From assembly GCF_009601025.1 (NCBI RefSeq), contig NZ_WIVE01000028.1:1-52996 (forward strand): a DNA stretch of 52,996 nucleotides. The letters run 5' to 3'. The notes under the pieces were generated by a model. That model saw only the letters and a program-made list of their open reading frames with translations. It ran no database searches and was not told the DNA's origin. Below, piece by piece: positions 39,339-52,106 of this stretch. A program made the translations under genes and the position numbers. Within the stretch, counting starts at the first letter, position 1. Each line of letters opens with the position of its first letter. The DNA comes from Roseospira navarrensis (GTDB taxonomy: Bacteria; Pseudomonadota; Alphaproteobacteria; Rhodospirillales; Rhodospirillaceae).

Positions 39339-40301
39339 TCAGGCCGCGGCCTCGGTCGTTTCGCCGTGGGCGACCAGGAAGCGGTCGGCTTCCAGCGCCG
39401 CCATGCAGCCGGTGCCGGCGGCGGTGACGGCCTGACGGAAGACGTGGTCCTGCACATCGCCCGCCGCGAACACCCCGGGGATGCTGGTGGCGGTGCTGTC
39501 GGGTTTGGTGAGGAGATAGCCGGTCTCGTCCATCTCAAGCTGGCCGTTGAACAGGTCCGTGTTGGGCTGGTGCCCGATGGCGATGAACACGCCGTCCACG
39601 GCCAGGTCCGAGGTCTCGCCGGTCTGGGTGTCGCGCAGCCGCACGCCCGTCACACCGGCGGGCATGCCGCCGCCCAGGATCTCGTCCACCACGCTGTTCC
39701 AGCGCACCGCGATCTTCGGGTTGGCGAACATGCGCTCCTGCATGATGCGCTCGGCGCGCAGGCTGTCGCGGCGATGAATCAGGGTCACCTTGGAGGCGTG
39801 GTTGGTCATGTAGATGGCTTCCTCGACGGCCGTGTTGCCGCCGCCGATGACCGCGACCTCCTTGCCGCGATAGAAGAACCCGTCGCAGGTCGCGCAGGCG
39901 GACACGCCCAGGCCGGAGTATTTCTTCTCGCTGTCCAGGCCCAGCCATTTGGCGCTGGCGCCGGTGGCGATGACCAGGGTCTCGCCGATGAACACGTCGC
40001 CGGAGTCGCTCTTGCAGACGAAGGGGCGCTTGGACAGATCGGCCTCGACGATGATGTCGTCGAAGACGCGGGTGCCCACGTTCTGCGCCTGGGCGCGCAT
40101 CTGCTCCATCAGCCAGGGGCCCTGGATGGGATCGGCGAAGCCGGGGTAGTTCTCGACATCGGTGGTGATGGTGAGCTGACCGCCCGGCTGCAGGCCGGCG
40201 ACCATGATCGGCTCCAGGCTGGCGCGGGCGGCATAGATCGCGGCGGTGCAGCCGGCGGCACCCGAGCCCAGCACCAGCACCTTGGTACGGTATTCAGCCA
40301 T
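39339..40301 (-). CDS. trxB: Thioredoxin-disulfide reductase
   Basis: 320 residues, low-molecular-weight type. FAD site GSGAAGCTAAIYAARA near the N-terminus, redox pair C136-A-T-C139 in SACATCDGFF, NADPH site VIGGGNTAVEEAIY with HRRDSLRAE, and the C-terminal FAD motif GVFAAGDVQD. It keeps thioredoxin reduced. Transcribed after the peroxiredoxin gene, which uses thioredoxin or a similar reductant, so the pair makes functional sense. Confidence 0.97.
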   Translation of the reverse strand: MAEYRTKVLVLGSGAAGCTAAIYAARASLEPIMVAGLQPGGQLTITTDVENYPGFADPIQGPWLMEQMRAQAQNVGTRVFDDIIVEADLSKRPFVCKSDSGDVFIGETLVIATGASAKWLGLDSEKKYSGLGVSACATCDGFFYRGKEVAVIGGGNTAVEEAIYMTNHASKVTLIHRRDSLRAERIMQERMFANPKIAVRWNSVVDEILGGGMPAGVTGVRLRDTQTGETSDLAVDGVFIAIGHQPNTDLFNGQLEMDETGYLLTKPDSTATSIPGVFAAGDVQDHVFRQAVTAAGTGCMAALEADRFLVAHGETTEAAA

Positions 40302-40412
40302 GACGAGACGTGTCCTTGATGGGCCGGCGCCGGTCCCGGGCAGGGCGGGAGAGGGGCCGCGCCAAGTGGTGTTGATGGCCTGACGGTAAATATGGAAACC
40401 GGGCCGGTCAAA

Positions 40413-40447
40413 GGAAACGGGGCGCCCCGATGGAGCGCCCCGTTTCC
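40413..40447 (-). terminator. Terminator after the peroxiredoxin gene
   Basis: GGAAACGGGGCGC (40413-40425) and GCGCCCCGTTTCC (40435-40447) form a 13-bp stem with a 9-nt loop. On the minus strand it is followed by TTTG. A smaller hairpin GGCGGAGC/GCTCCGCC lies between it and the stop codon. It separates the peroxiredoxin gene from trxB. Confidence 0.6.
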
Positions 40448-40497
40448 GTCGCGGTCGGTGGCGGAGCCGGCCCGGGGACCCGCTCCGCCATCGGTGC

Positions 40498-41112
40498 TTA
40501 CAGCGCGTCGGCGTGCTCCGACAGGAAGGCGGCCACGCCGTCCGGCGTCGCCGTCATGCCGGCTTCGCCCTTCTTCCAGCCGGCGGGGCAGACCTCGCCG
40601 TGCTCTTCGTGGAACTGCAGGGCGTCCACCATGCGCAGGGACTCGTCCACGTTGCGGCCCAGCGGCAGGTCGTTGATGACGTAGTGGCGGATGTTGCCGG
40701 CCTTGTCGATCAGGAACGAGCCGCGCAGCGCCACGCCCATGTCCAGCAGCACGCCGTAATCCTTGGCGATCTGCTTGGTCAGGTCGGCGACCAGCGGGAA
40801 CTTGACCTGGCCCAGGCCGCCCTGCTCGGTCGGGGTCTTCTTCCACGCCAGGTGGGTGAAGTGGCTGTCGATGGACACGCCCACCACCTTCACGCCGCGC
40901 TGCTCGAACTCGCCCAGGCGATGGTCGTGCGCCAGAATCTCGGACGGGCACACGAAGGTGAAGTCCAGCGGATAGAAGAAGATCAGGGCGTAGGAGTCCT
41001 TGATGTACTCGCTCAGCGTGAACGACTCGTTGATGGTGTTGTCGCCCATGACGGTCGGCGCGGTGAAGTCCGGCGCCGGCTGGCCGATCAGGTTGCCAAT
41101 GGTCTCGGTCAT
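40498..41112 (-). CDS. Typical 2-Cys peroxiredoxin (AhpC/Prx1 class)
   Basis: 204 residues. The peroxidatic cysteine is C55 in FTFVCPSE with T52 and later arginine (VALRGSFLIDK), and the resolving cysteine is C175 in HGEVCPAGWKKGE. It reduces H2O2 and organic peroxides. ATG 41112 was preferred, as a 26-residue extension reads unlike the family. The promoter with a Fur-family-like palindrome lies 120-160 bp upstream. Downstream neighbours are trxB and LysR. Confidence 0.95.
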   Translation of the reverse strand: MTETIGNLIGQPAPDFTAPTVMGDNTINESFTLSEYIKDSYALIFFYPLDFTFVCPSEILAHDHRLGEFEQRGVKVVGVSIDSHFTHLAWKKTPTEQGGLGQVKFPLVADLTKQIAKDYGVLLDMGVALRGSFLIDKAGNIRHYVINDLPLGRNVDESLRMVDALQFHEEHGEVCPAGWKKGEAGMTATPDGVAAFLSEHADAL

Positions 41113-41228
41113 CTCTGGAATCTCCCTCTTGTTCCCGTCAGGGGACGCGGATGGCTGCTTTGATAAAGGACGGACGGCGGCCGGTTTCAAGGCCGGGCCG
41201 GCGCGATCCGACCCGCGCCGACCCGTTG

Positions 41229-41271
41229 TTTAGAACAGTTCCAATAATAGCCCTCGCGGCGGGGAACGCAA
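41229..41271 (-). promoter_or_regulatory. Peroxiredoxin promoter with an Irr-box-like operator over the start site
   Basis: Reading the minus strand: TTGCGT (41271-41266), 16-bp spacer, TATTAT (41249-41244), then the palindrome ATTGGAACTGTTCTAAA (41245-41229), which covers the predicted +1. It matches the iron control element TTTAGAA-N3-TTCTAAA recognised by Irr at all but two positions (plus-strand reading TTTAGAACAGTTCCAAT). Repression by Irr or another Fur-family protein is inference. Confidence 0.5.
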
Positions 41272-41331
41272 GCCCCCGCGTGCCCCATTCCGCGTGCGGG
41301 ATGAGGACCCGCCAGAGGTCAGCGGCCCGTC

Positions 41332-42552
<1,221 letters not shown>

Positions 42553-42660
42553 TGAAAGCTTGCTCACGACGGTCGGGTTCTCCAAGACTGTGGACACGAA
42601 ACGGGGGCGGGGGACCGCTTCTCCTACCACAGAGCACCCGCGAACACGAAAGGGGTTTTC

Positions 42661-43131
42661 ATGACAGGACAGATCGAGGCCCGGTTGGCCGAACTGGGGA
42701 TCACGGTGCCGGAGGCGGTTGCGCCGGTCGCCAACTACGTGCCCGCCGTCACGACCGGGTCGCTGGTCTTCATGTCGGGGCAGATCCCCCTGGCCGGCGG
42801 CAAGCCCGCCTTCACCGGCCTGCTGGGCGGCGGTCTGTCGCTGGAGGACGGGCAGGCGGCCGCGCGGCTGTGCGGCGTCAACCTGATCGCCCAGGTGAAG
42901 GCGGTATGCGACGGCGACCTGGACCGGGTGCGCCGGGTCATCCGGCTGGGGGTGTTCGTGGCCGCGACCCCCGACTTCACCGACCATCCCAAGGTCGCCA
43001 ACGGGGTCTCCGACCTGATGGGCGCGGTGTTCGGCGACATCGGCCGCCATGCCCGTGCGGCCGTCGGCTGTTCCTCGCTGCCGCTGGGGGTGCCGGTGGA
43101 GGTGGAAGGCCTGTTCGAGATCGCCCCCTGA
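42661..43131 (+). CDS. RidA/YjgF-family protein
   Basis: 156 residues, the longer RidA subgroup. Motifs are SGQIPL near the N-terminus, LIAQVKAVCDGDLDRVRRVIRLGVFVA in the middle and the C-terminal ARAAVGCSSLPLGVPVEVEGLF with the conserved arginine. RidA hydrolyses reactive enamines such as 2-aminoacrylate released from serine by PLP enzymes. It is divergent from serA (about 108 bp), which fits a serine-metabolism link. Confidence 0.9.
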   Translation: MTGQIEARLAELGITVPEAVAPVANYVPAVTTGSLVFMSGQIPLAGGKPAFTGLLGGGLSLEDGQAAARLCGVNLIAQVKAVCDGDLDRVRRVIRLGVFVAATPDFTDHPKVANGVSDLMGAVFGDIGRHARAAVGCSSLPLGVPVEVEGLFEIAP

Positions 43132-43273
43132 CCGGGGCTAGGCAACGGGATCATGGCCCTGGGTGAGATCCTGCGGACCATCGTGCGCGCGGGCTTTGGC
43201 GTGACCGCACCGCCATGCATCTACCGACGGCGGCATAGGACCGCGCAGGGACCGAACAAAGCGAGGGATCGCC

Positions 43274-43302
43274 TTGTGCGCGCCCGTGGCGGGAGCTAGG
43301 CT
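43274..43302 (+). promoter_or_regulatory. Possible promoter of the sensor kinase gene
   Basis: TTGTGC (43274-43279), 17-bp spacer, TAGGCT (43297-43302), 40 bp before the ATG. Moderate match only. Confidence 0.35.
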
Positions 43303-43341
43303 GAGCGGCGATGTCCTGAACTGGGGTGGCGTCATAGGACT

Positions 43342-45867
43342 ATGAAAAAGCCGTCCTTGCGGACCGTTTTCGTTGTGTCGGCCCTCGTGATCATTTTGAT
43401 TACAAGCGGTGCGGTCGGGTATATCGCCACCCTGAATGCAACGCTGACCCTGAAATCGGTCACGGAGACCTTGCACAGGGAAGTGTCGGCGCGGGTGTTC
43501 GGTCACCTGAAAGCCTACCTGGACATGCCCCAGGTCCTTCTGATCCAGAACGACCGCCTGCTGTCTTCCGGCATCATTCCGACGGACGACCAGGCGGCGC
43601 TGCAGGCCCTGTTCCTGCAACAGGCGACGATCCCGGTGCCCGCGACCAGCATCTATTTCGGCAACACGGCGGGGGGACTGGCTGGCGCGGGCCACGAAGG
43701 AGAGCGGAACGCCTTCTACACCACCGGGACCGAGGGGTTCACCGCCGGGCGCTTCAGGAAAATCGAGACGACGCCGGACGGCCGCGCGGGGGCCGTCGTG
43801 GCGTCCCTGCCGGCCTACGACGCCCGGCAGCGCCCCTGGTACACGGCCGCGCTCGAACGGGACGGAGGGACGTGGGGCAAAGTCTACGTCCTGTTCACGC
43901 GGCATGATCTGTCCCTGCCCGCCAGCCGCGCCGTGCGGGCGCCGGACGGGCGCCTGATCGGGGTGCTGGGCGTCGATCTGTTCGTCTCGGCCATCGGCGA
44001 CTTCCTGGAGGATCTGCACGCCGGAACGGACGGCATCACCTACATCATGGAGCCGTCGGGGCTTCTGATCGCCTCGTCCACGGCCGAGCGGCCGTTCCAC
44101 ATCGAGGGGCCGTTGGGCACGCCTACCGGGCGGCTGTCGGCGTTGGACAGCGTCCGGCCAGAGGTGGCCGAAAGCGCGCGGCTGATCCTGTCCGGGGCGC
44201 TCTCCCCGGACCATGGCCCGAAGACCATGCCTCCGACCGGGCCGGAGGGGGGCGGCGTGCCGCAGGTCGGCCGCATCACGGTGGGGGGCGAGACGTTCGT
44301 GGTCGGGGCCACGCCCTTTGAGGATCCCAGGGGCCTGTCCTGGATCATCGCGACCGTCGTGCCGGTTGCCGCCCATGAAGCCCCCATCGTGGCGGTCAAC
44401 CTGCGGACCCTGGCGCTGACCACCCTGGCGGTCGCGCTCATCGCGGGACTGGCGACCCTGATGATCCGCCGGGCCCTGGCGCCGCTGGCCGACGTGGCGG
44501 CGTCGGCCGGTGCGGTGGGGCGGGGCGATCTGTCCCGGACTCTGCCGGAGCGCGGCGGCGATGAGGTGGGCGCCGTGGCCCGGGCCTTCAACGAGATGAT
44601 CCGGCGCCTGAGGGCGGCGCAGGCGTTGCAGGACCGCCATCTGGCGGACCTGAGTGCGGCGGAGGACAGGTTCCGTCGCCTGTTCCGGAATGCCGAGGTC
44701 GCCATCTGCAACGAGGACCTCTCCGACCTGATGGCGGGTCTGGATGCGTTGCGAACGCAGGGGGTCACGGACCTGCGGGCTCATCTGCGGGCTCATCCCG
44801 AGGTGCTGCGGGACTTCGCCGCCCGTGTCCGGGTCATTGACGCCAACCCGGCGACGCGACGCCTGCTTGGGCTCGATCCCGAGGGCGGCCCTGTTCCGCG
44901 GTTCGCCGACCACTTCATGGACACCACCTGGGACCTGTTCGTGGAAATGCTGTGTACCGCCTGGACCGGCGGGGCGCAGTTCCGCATGGAGGGGCGAATC
45001 CGCACCCGGAGCGGCGAAGAACGCGACGTGCTGTTCTGCACGCCCATTCCGAAGACCGCCGAGGAGTCGCGGGTCGTGCCGGTCAGTCTGGTGGACCTGA
45101 CCGAGCAGAAACGCGCCGAGGCGGCCCTGCGTCTCAAGAACGAGGAACTGGAGCGCTCCAACGCCGAGCTGGAATCCTTCGCCCATGTGGCCGCGCACGA
45201 TCTCCGCGAACCGCTGCGCACCGTGACGTCATATGTCACGCTGTTGCGGCGCCGCCTGGGGGACCGCCTTGCCCTCGATGAGGGCGAGTTCATGGGCTTC
45301 ATCCATCAAGGCGCGCTGCGCATGGATGCGCTGGTCAGCGATCTCCTGGAGTTCGCCCGCGTGGGGCGGGCGGACAGACCGGCGGCCGCCGTGTCCCTGC
45401 GGGCCGTGGTGGAGGCCGCCATGGATGGAATGCGTGCGCAGATCGATCTGACCGAGGCCCGGGTGTCCGTCGCGCAGGACCTGCCGACCGTACGGGGGCA
45501 CGCCGATGATCTGGGGCGCGTTTTCACGAATCTGATCGGAAACGCGGTCAAGTATCGCCAGCCGGGCCGGCCGCTTCAGATCGAGATCGGCGCCGAGGTT
45601 CTGTCCCCGGAGGTGGCCACGGGCGCGCCGATGGTGCGGGTGTTCGTGCGCGACACCGGCATCGGCCTGCCGGCCGGCGAGGGCCAGGAAGAGCGGATCT
45701 TCGGCCTGTTCAAGCGCCTGCACCACCGCGAGGCCTTCGGCGGGGGAACCGGCCTCGGTCTGGCCATCTGCAAGAAGGTGGTCGAGTACCACGGCGGCCG
45801 CATCTGGGCGGAGTCGGCGGGCGAGAACCAGGGCAGCACCATCTGGTTCACGCTGCCGCTGGCGTGA
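43342..45867 (+). CDS. Membrane sensor histidine kinase (Cache-HAMP-PAS-HisKA-HATPase)
   Basis: 841 residues. TM1 is about 8-30. A large periplasmic double-Cache-like sensor (about 35-345) contains YDARQRPWYTAALE and the LIGVLGVDLFV strand typical of dCache. TM2 is about 355-375. HAMP is RRALAPLADVAASAGAVGRGDLSRTL. A PAS domain (about 450-590) has VIDANPATRRLLG. HisKA carries phosphoacceptor H619 in FAHVAAHDLREPLRTV, and HATPase_c has NLIGNAVKY, DTGIGLP and GGGTGLGLAICKK. No receiver domain and no response-regulator gene adjoin it, so it is an orphan kinase like phytochrome-type HWE/DHp kinases with the AHDLREPL box. The ligand is probably a small molecule. Confidence 0.92.
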   Translation: MKKPSLRTVFVVSALVIILITSGAVGYIATLNATLTLKSVTETLHREVSARVFGHLKAYLDMPQVLLIQNDRLLSSGIIPTDDQAALQALFLQQATIPVPATSIYFGNTAGGLAGAGHEGERNAFYTTGTEGFTAGRFRKIETTPDGRAGAVVASLPAYDARQRPWYTAALERDGGTWGKVYVLFTRHDLSLPASRAVRAPDGRLIGVLGVDLFVSAIGDFLEDLHAGTDGITYIMEPSGLLIASSTAERPFHIEGPLGTPTGRLSALDSVRPEVAESARLILSGALSPDHGPKTMPPTGPEGGGVPQVGRITVGGETFVVGATPFEDPRGLSWIIATVVPVAAHEAPIVAVNLRTLALTTLAVALIAGLATLMIRRALAPLADVAASAGAVGRGDLSRTLPERGGDEVGAVARAFNEMIRRLRAAQALQDRHLADLSAAEDRFRRLFRNAEVAICNEDLSDLMAGLDALRTQGVTDLRAHLRAHPEVLRDFAARVRVIDANPATRRLLGLDPEGGPVPRFADHFMDTTWDLFVEMLCTAWTGGAQFRMEGRIRTRSGEERDVLFCTPIPKTAEESRVVPVSLVDLTEQKRAEAALRLKNEELERSNAELESFAHVAAHDLREPLRTVTSYVTLLRRRLGDRLALDEGEFMGFIHQGALRMDALVSDLLEFARVGRADRPAAAVSLRAVVEAAMDGMRAQIDLTEARVSVAQDLPTVRGHADDLGRVFTNLIGNAVKYRQPGRPLQIEIGAEVLSPEVATGAPMVRVFVRDTGIGLPAGEGQEERIFGLFKRLHHREAFGGGTGLGLAICKKVVEYHGGRIWAESAGENQGSTIWFTLPLA

Positions 45868-45932
45868 CGCGGGCGGCCTAAGCATGAAAAAAAGGGGGTC
45901 ATCACCGAAGCCCGGGGAGAGTCGATCGACCT

Positions 45933-45967
45933 TTGCTAGGGCGCCCACGACGTAGTAACATCACTAC
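45933..45967 (+). promoter_or_regulatory. Promoter and palindromic operator of the toxin-antitoxin operon
   Basis: TTGCTA (45933-45938), 17-bp spacer, TAACAT (45956-45961). The palindrome GTAGT-aacatc-ACTAC (45952-45967) overlaps the -10, the usual place for autorepression by the antitoxin. An AAGGAGG ribosome site follows at 45981. Confidence 0.45.
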
Positions 45968-45992
45968 CACCAGTTCGGCGAAGGAGGTCATC

Positions 45993-46247
45993 GTGCCGAT
46001 CACCACCCTGTCCAGCCGCGAACTCAATCAGGATGTTGGCCGGGCCAAAAAGGCGGCACGGCAAGGGCCCGTCTTCATCACCGACCGGGGCAAGCCTTCC
46101 CATGTTCTTCTGAGCATTGAGGACTATGAGAACCTGACCAGCCGAGGCCGGAATATTGTGGAGGCCCTGTCAATGCCGGGGTTATCCGACATTGCTTTTG
46201 AGCCCCCGCCCGTGCGGATCGGGAGTCACGTTCCGGATCTCTCCTGA
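45993..46247 (+). CDS. Phd/YefM-type antitoxin
   Basis: 84 residues. N-terminal DNA-binding fold TTLSSRELNQDVGRAKKAARQGPVFITDRGKPSHVLLSIEDYE is the Phd/YefM signature, and the C-terminal tail (DIAFEPPPVRIGS) would wrap the toxin. The GTG at 45993 has a near-perfect AAGGAGG at 5 nt, so upstream codons are excluded. Its stop TGA overlaps the toxin start by one base (TGATG). It represses its own promoter, probably through the palindrome at 45952-45967. Confidence 0.9.
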   Translation: MPITTLSSRELNQDVGRAKKAARQGPVFITDRGKPSHVLLSIEDYENLTSRGRNIVEALSMPGLSDIAFEPPPVRIGSHVPDLS

Positions 46248-46675
46248 TGCTCTATGTGCTCGATACCAATGTCGTTTCGGAACTGCGCAAGGCGGGCGAC
46301 GGGAGAGCGGACAAGGGGGTGACCGACTGGCTGGCCGGGGAGGATGCACCCCGCTTCTTCCTCTCTGTCGTGACGCTCTTGGAACTCGAAATCGGCGTTG
46401 GTCGGGTCGAACGGCGTGACCCGGCCCGGGGTGCGCGGTTGCGCGAATGGATTGACGGCCGTGTCCTGCCCGAGTTTTCGGGCCGCGTTCTTCCGATCGA
46501 CATACCCGTCGCCCTTCGGTGCGCCAAACTGCATGTGCCGGATCCGAGAGCAGAAAGGGACGCGCTGATCGCCGCGACCGCTCTTGTTCACGGCATGACC
46601 GTGGTCACGCGGAACGTGGGAGATTTCCGGGAGACGGGCGTTCCCTTCCTGAACCCCTGGCTCGAACGGCCGTAA
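46247..46675 (+). CDS. PIN-domain toxin (VapC/FitB group)
   Basis: 142 residues. The four acidic residues of the PIN ribonuclease are D6 (VLDTNVVSELRK), E46 (TLLELEIGV), D105 (RDALIAATA) and D126 (TRNVGDF). The sequence is closest in style to FitB/VapC of plasmids and proteobacterial chromosomes. It would cut tRNA or other RNA when the Phd partner is lost. A PIN toxin with a Phd-fold antitoxin is a common pairing. No terminator directly follows on the plus strand. Confidence 0.92.
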   Translation: MLYVLDTNVVSELRKAGDGRADKGVTDWLAGEDAPRFFLSVVTLLELEIGVGRVERRDPARGARLREWIDGRVLPEFSGRVLPIDIPVALRCAKLHVPDPRAERDALIAATALVHGMTVVTRNVGDFRETGVPFLNPWLERP

Positions 46676-46770
46676 CCGTCCACTCCCACCTGTGGCGATG
46701 GGGCCTCTTGCGCTGGCGAACGATCCGGCCCCGGAGATCTGCTTTCGGCCTGTCGCGGCTGTCCCTGGGC

Positions 46771-46804
46771 AAAAAAAACCCCGGAAAGCGAAGGCTTTCC
46801 GGGG
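46771..46804 (-). terminator. Strong intrinsic terminator, minus strand
   Basis: CCCCGGAAAG (46804-46795 on the minus strand), 6-nt loop, CTTTCCGGGG (46788-46779), followed by eight T. The best rho-independent terminator in the window. Confidence 0.8.
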
Positions 46805-46870
46805 CAAGTGGAACAGGGAGGTTTCACGTCTGGGAGACGTCGGGAACCTGTCGGAGACAGGACCCGCACC
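46771..46870 (-). ncRNA. Candidate small RNA with C-rich anti-Shine-Dalgarno segments
   Basis: On the minus strand three hairpins follow one another: CCTGTC-tcc-GACAGG (46861-46847), ACGTCT-ccc-AGACGT (46840-46826), an unpaired GAAACCTCCCTGTTCC (46825-46810), then the intrinsic terminator. No minus-strand gene upstream explains that terminator. C-rich loops and CCUCCC in open RNA are typical of alphaproteobacterial riboregulators. The 5' end is not resolved. Confidence 0.4.
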
Positions 46871-47203
46871 GGATGAGACACCCGATGTTCCGGATCGGCC
46901 CCAAGTGGTTATCGCTATCATCGCGACCGCGCACCCAGTGCCGAACAACCGTCTCGGCCAACGCCGATGTGCGTAAGGTAATGAGACGCCCCTCTGGACA
47001 CCACACTGATTTGCGAACATTTGCCATGCAACGGTCGCATGGCTAGGGGTGCGTTATGCGCAATTTGAATAGACTTCCACGTTTTCACGCCCGTCCCACC
47101 CGCTGTTCCACCCGCCGCCCGGGTCGATCACCCGGCTGATCGGGCGCTGACCGGCGCCATACGGGCCGGCTGTCGCGAGACGTGCGCAGGTGCGGAATTT
47201 CAC

Positions 47204-47232
47204 TTTGGGCCCCAGGGTCGCATGAGTATACT
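47204..47232 (+). promoter_or_regulatory. Probable dnaN promoter
   Basis: TTTGGG (47204-47209), 17-bp spacer, TATACT (47227-47232), 59 bp before the ATG. Confidence 0.4.
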
Positions 47233-47291
47233 GTGCGGCCCCGCGCCGGCCCGCCCGCCGCTCCGACATCCCAGACAAAAACGAACCGGCC

Positions 47292-48409
47292 ATGCAGTTG
47301 ACCATTGAGCGTTCCGCCCTGCTGAAGTCCCTCGGCCATATCCAGAGTGTCGTCGAGCGCCGCAACACCATTCCCATCCTGTCCAACGTGAAGCTCGATG
47401 CCCGCGACGGTGCGCTGGGCCTGAACGCCACGGACATGGATCTGGAGATCGCCGAGTCCGTCGGCAGCGACATCGCCAAGGCGGGGGCCTCGACCGCGCC
47501 GGCCCACACGCTGTACGACATCGTCCGCAAGCTGCCGGACGGTGCGCAGGTGGAACTGAGCCTGGACGGCGAGGGCAACCATCTGGTGCTGCGCTCCGGC
47601 CGGTCGCGCTTCAACCTCGCCTGCCTGCCGGTGGACGAGTTCCCGGCCATGAGTGCGGGCAGCTATACGCACAGCTTCTCGGTCTCGGCCGCCGACCTGC
47701 GCGGCATGATCGACCGCACGCGGTTCGCCATCTCCACCGAGGAGACGCGCTATTACCTGAACGGCATCCACCTGCACGCCACCACCAGCGACGGTGTGCC
47801 GGTGCTGCGCGCGGTGGCCACCGACGGCCACCGGCTGGCCCGGGTCGAGGTGCCGCTGCCCGACGGGGCGGCCGGCATGCCGGGCATCATCGTGCCGCGC
47901 AAGACGGTGGCGGAACTGCGCAAGCTGATCGACGAGACCGGCATGGACGTCTCGGTGTCCCTGTCCGACTCCAAGATCCGCTTCGCCTTCGACGACTGCG
48001 TCATGGTCTCCAAGCTCATCGACGGCACCTTCCCGGACTATGAGCGGGTCATCCCGACGGACAACGACAAGGTCCTGGAGATCGACGCCGCCACCCTGGG
48101 CAAGGCGGTGGACCGGGTGTCGGCCATCTCCGCCGAGAAGTCCCGGGCCGTGAAGATGGCGGTGGAGAAGGGGCAGGTCACCCTCTCGGCCAACAGCCCG
48201 GATGCGGGCAGCGCCGTGGAGGAGATCGAGGCCAGCTACGACGCGTCCCCGATCGAGATCGGCTTCAACAGCCGGTACCTGCTGGACATACTGGGGCAGG
48301 TCGAGGGCGATGCCGTGCGGCTGGTCATGGCCGATGCCTCCGCGCCCACGGTGATCCGGGACGTGGCCGACGGCTCCGCCATCTATGTGCTGATGCCGAT
48401 GCGGGTGTG

Positions 48410-48410
<1 letters not shown>
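47292..48410 (+). CDS. dnaN: DNA polymerase III beta sliding clamp
   Basis: 372 residues, three clamp domains. The start MQLTIERSALLKSLGHIQSVVERRNTIPILSNV is highly conserved, as are ATDGHRLARV in domain 2, ISAEKSRAVKM and the C-terminal LMPMRV. It is the processivity ring for replication and repair polymerases. Overlaps recF (TGATG), so dnaN-recF-gyrB reads as one operon. dnaA is not upstream. Confidence 0.98.
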
Positions 48411-52049
<3,639 letters not shown>

Positions 52050-52106
52050 CGGCGGCGGCCCCTCCCTGCCTGGGGGTCGCATCCGCCGCGCGCCGAGCCC
52101 GTTCGC

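Larger units (their letters stand above)
46676..47291. other. 616-bp gap upstream of dnaN, without dnaA
   Basis: No credible protein gene. It holds a minus-strand intrinsic terminator with hairpins suggesting a small RNA (46771-46870), and the dnaN promoter (47204-47232). I found no TTATCCACA DnaA box. Confidence 0.6.

Noticed and set aside
46900-46925. GTGGTTATCGC as a DnaA box
   Set aside because: Too far from TTATCCACA, single and not clustered.
46824-47027. 67-codon minus-strand frame ending 20 nt before the strong terminator
   Set aside because: No ribosome site and no family resemblance, and its end runs through stable hairpins. A small RNA explains the terminator better, but a small protein cannot be fully excluded.
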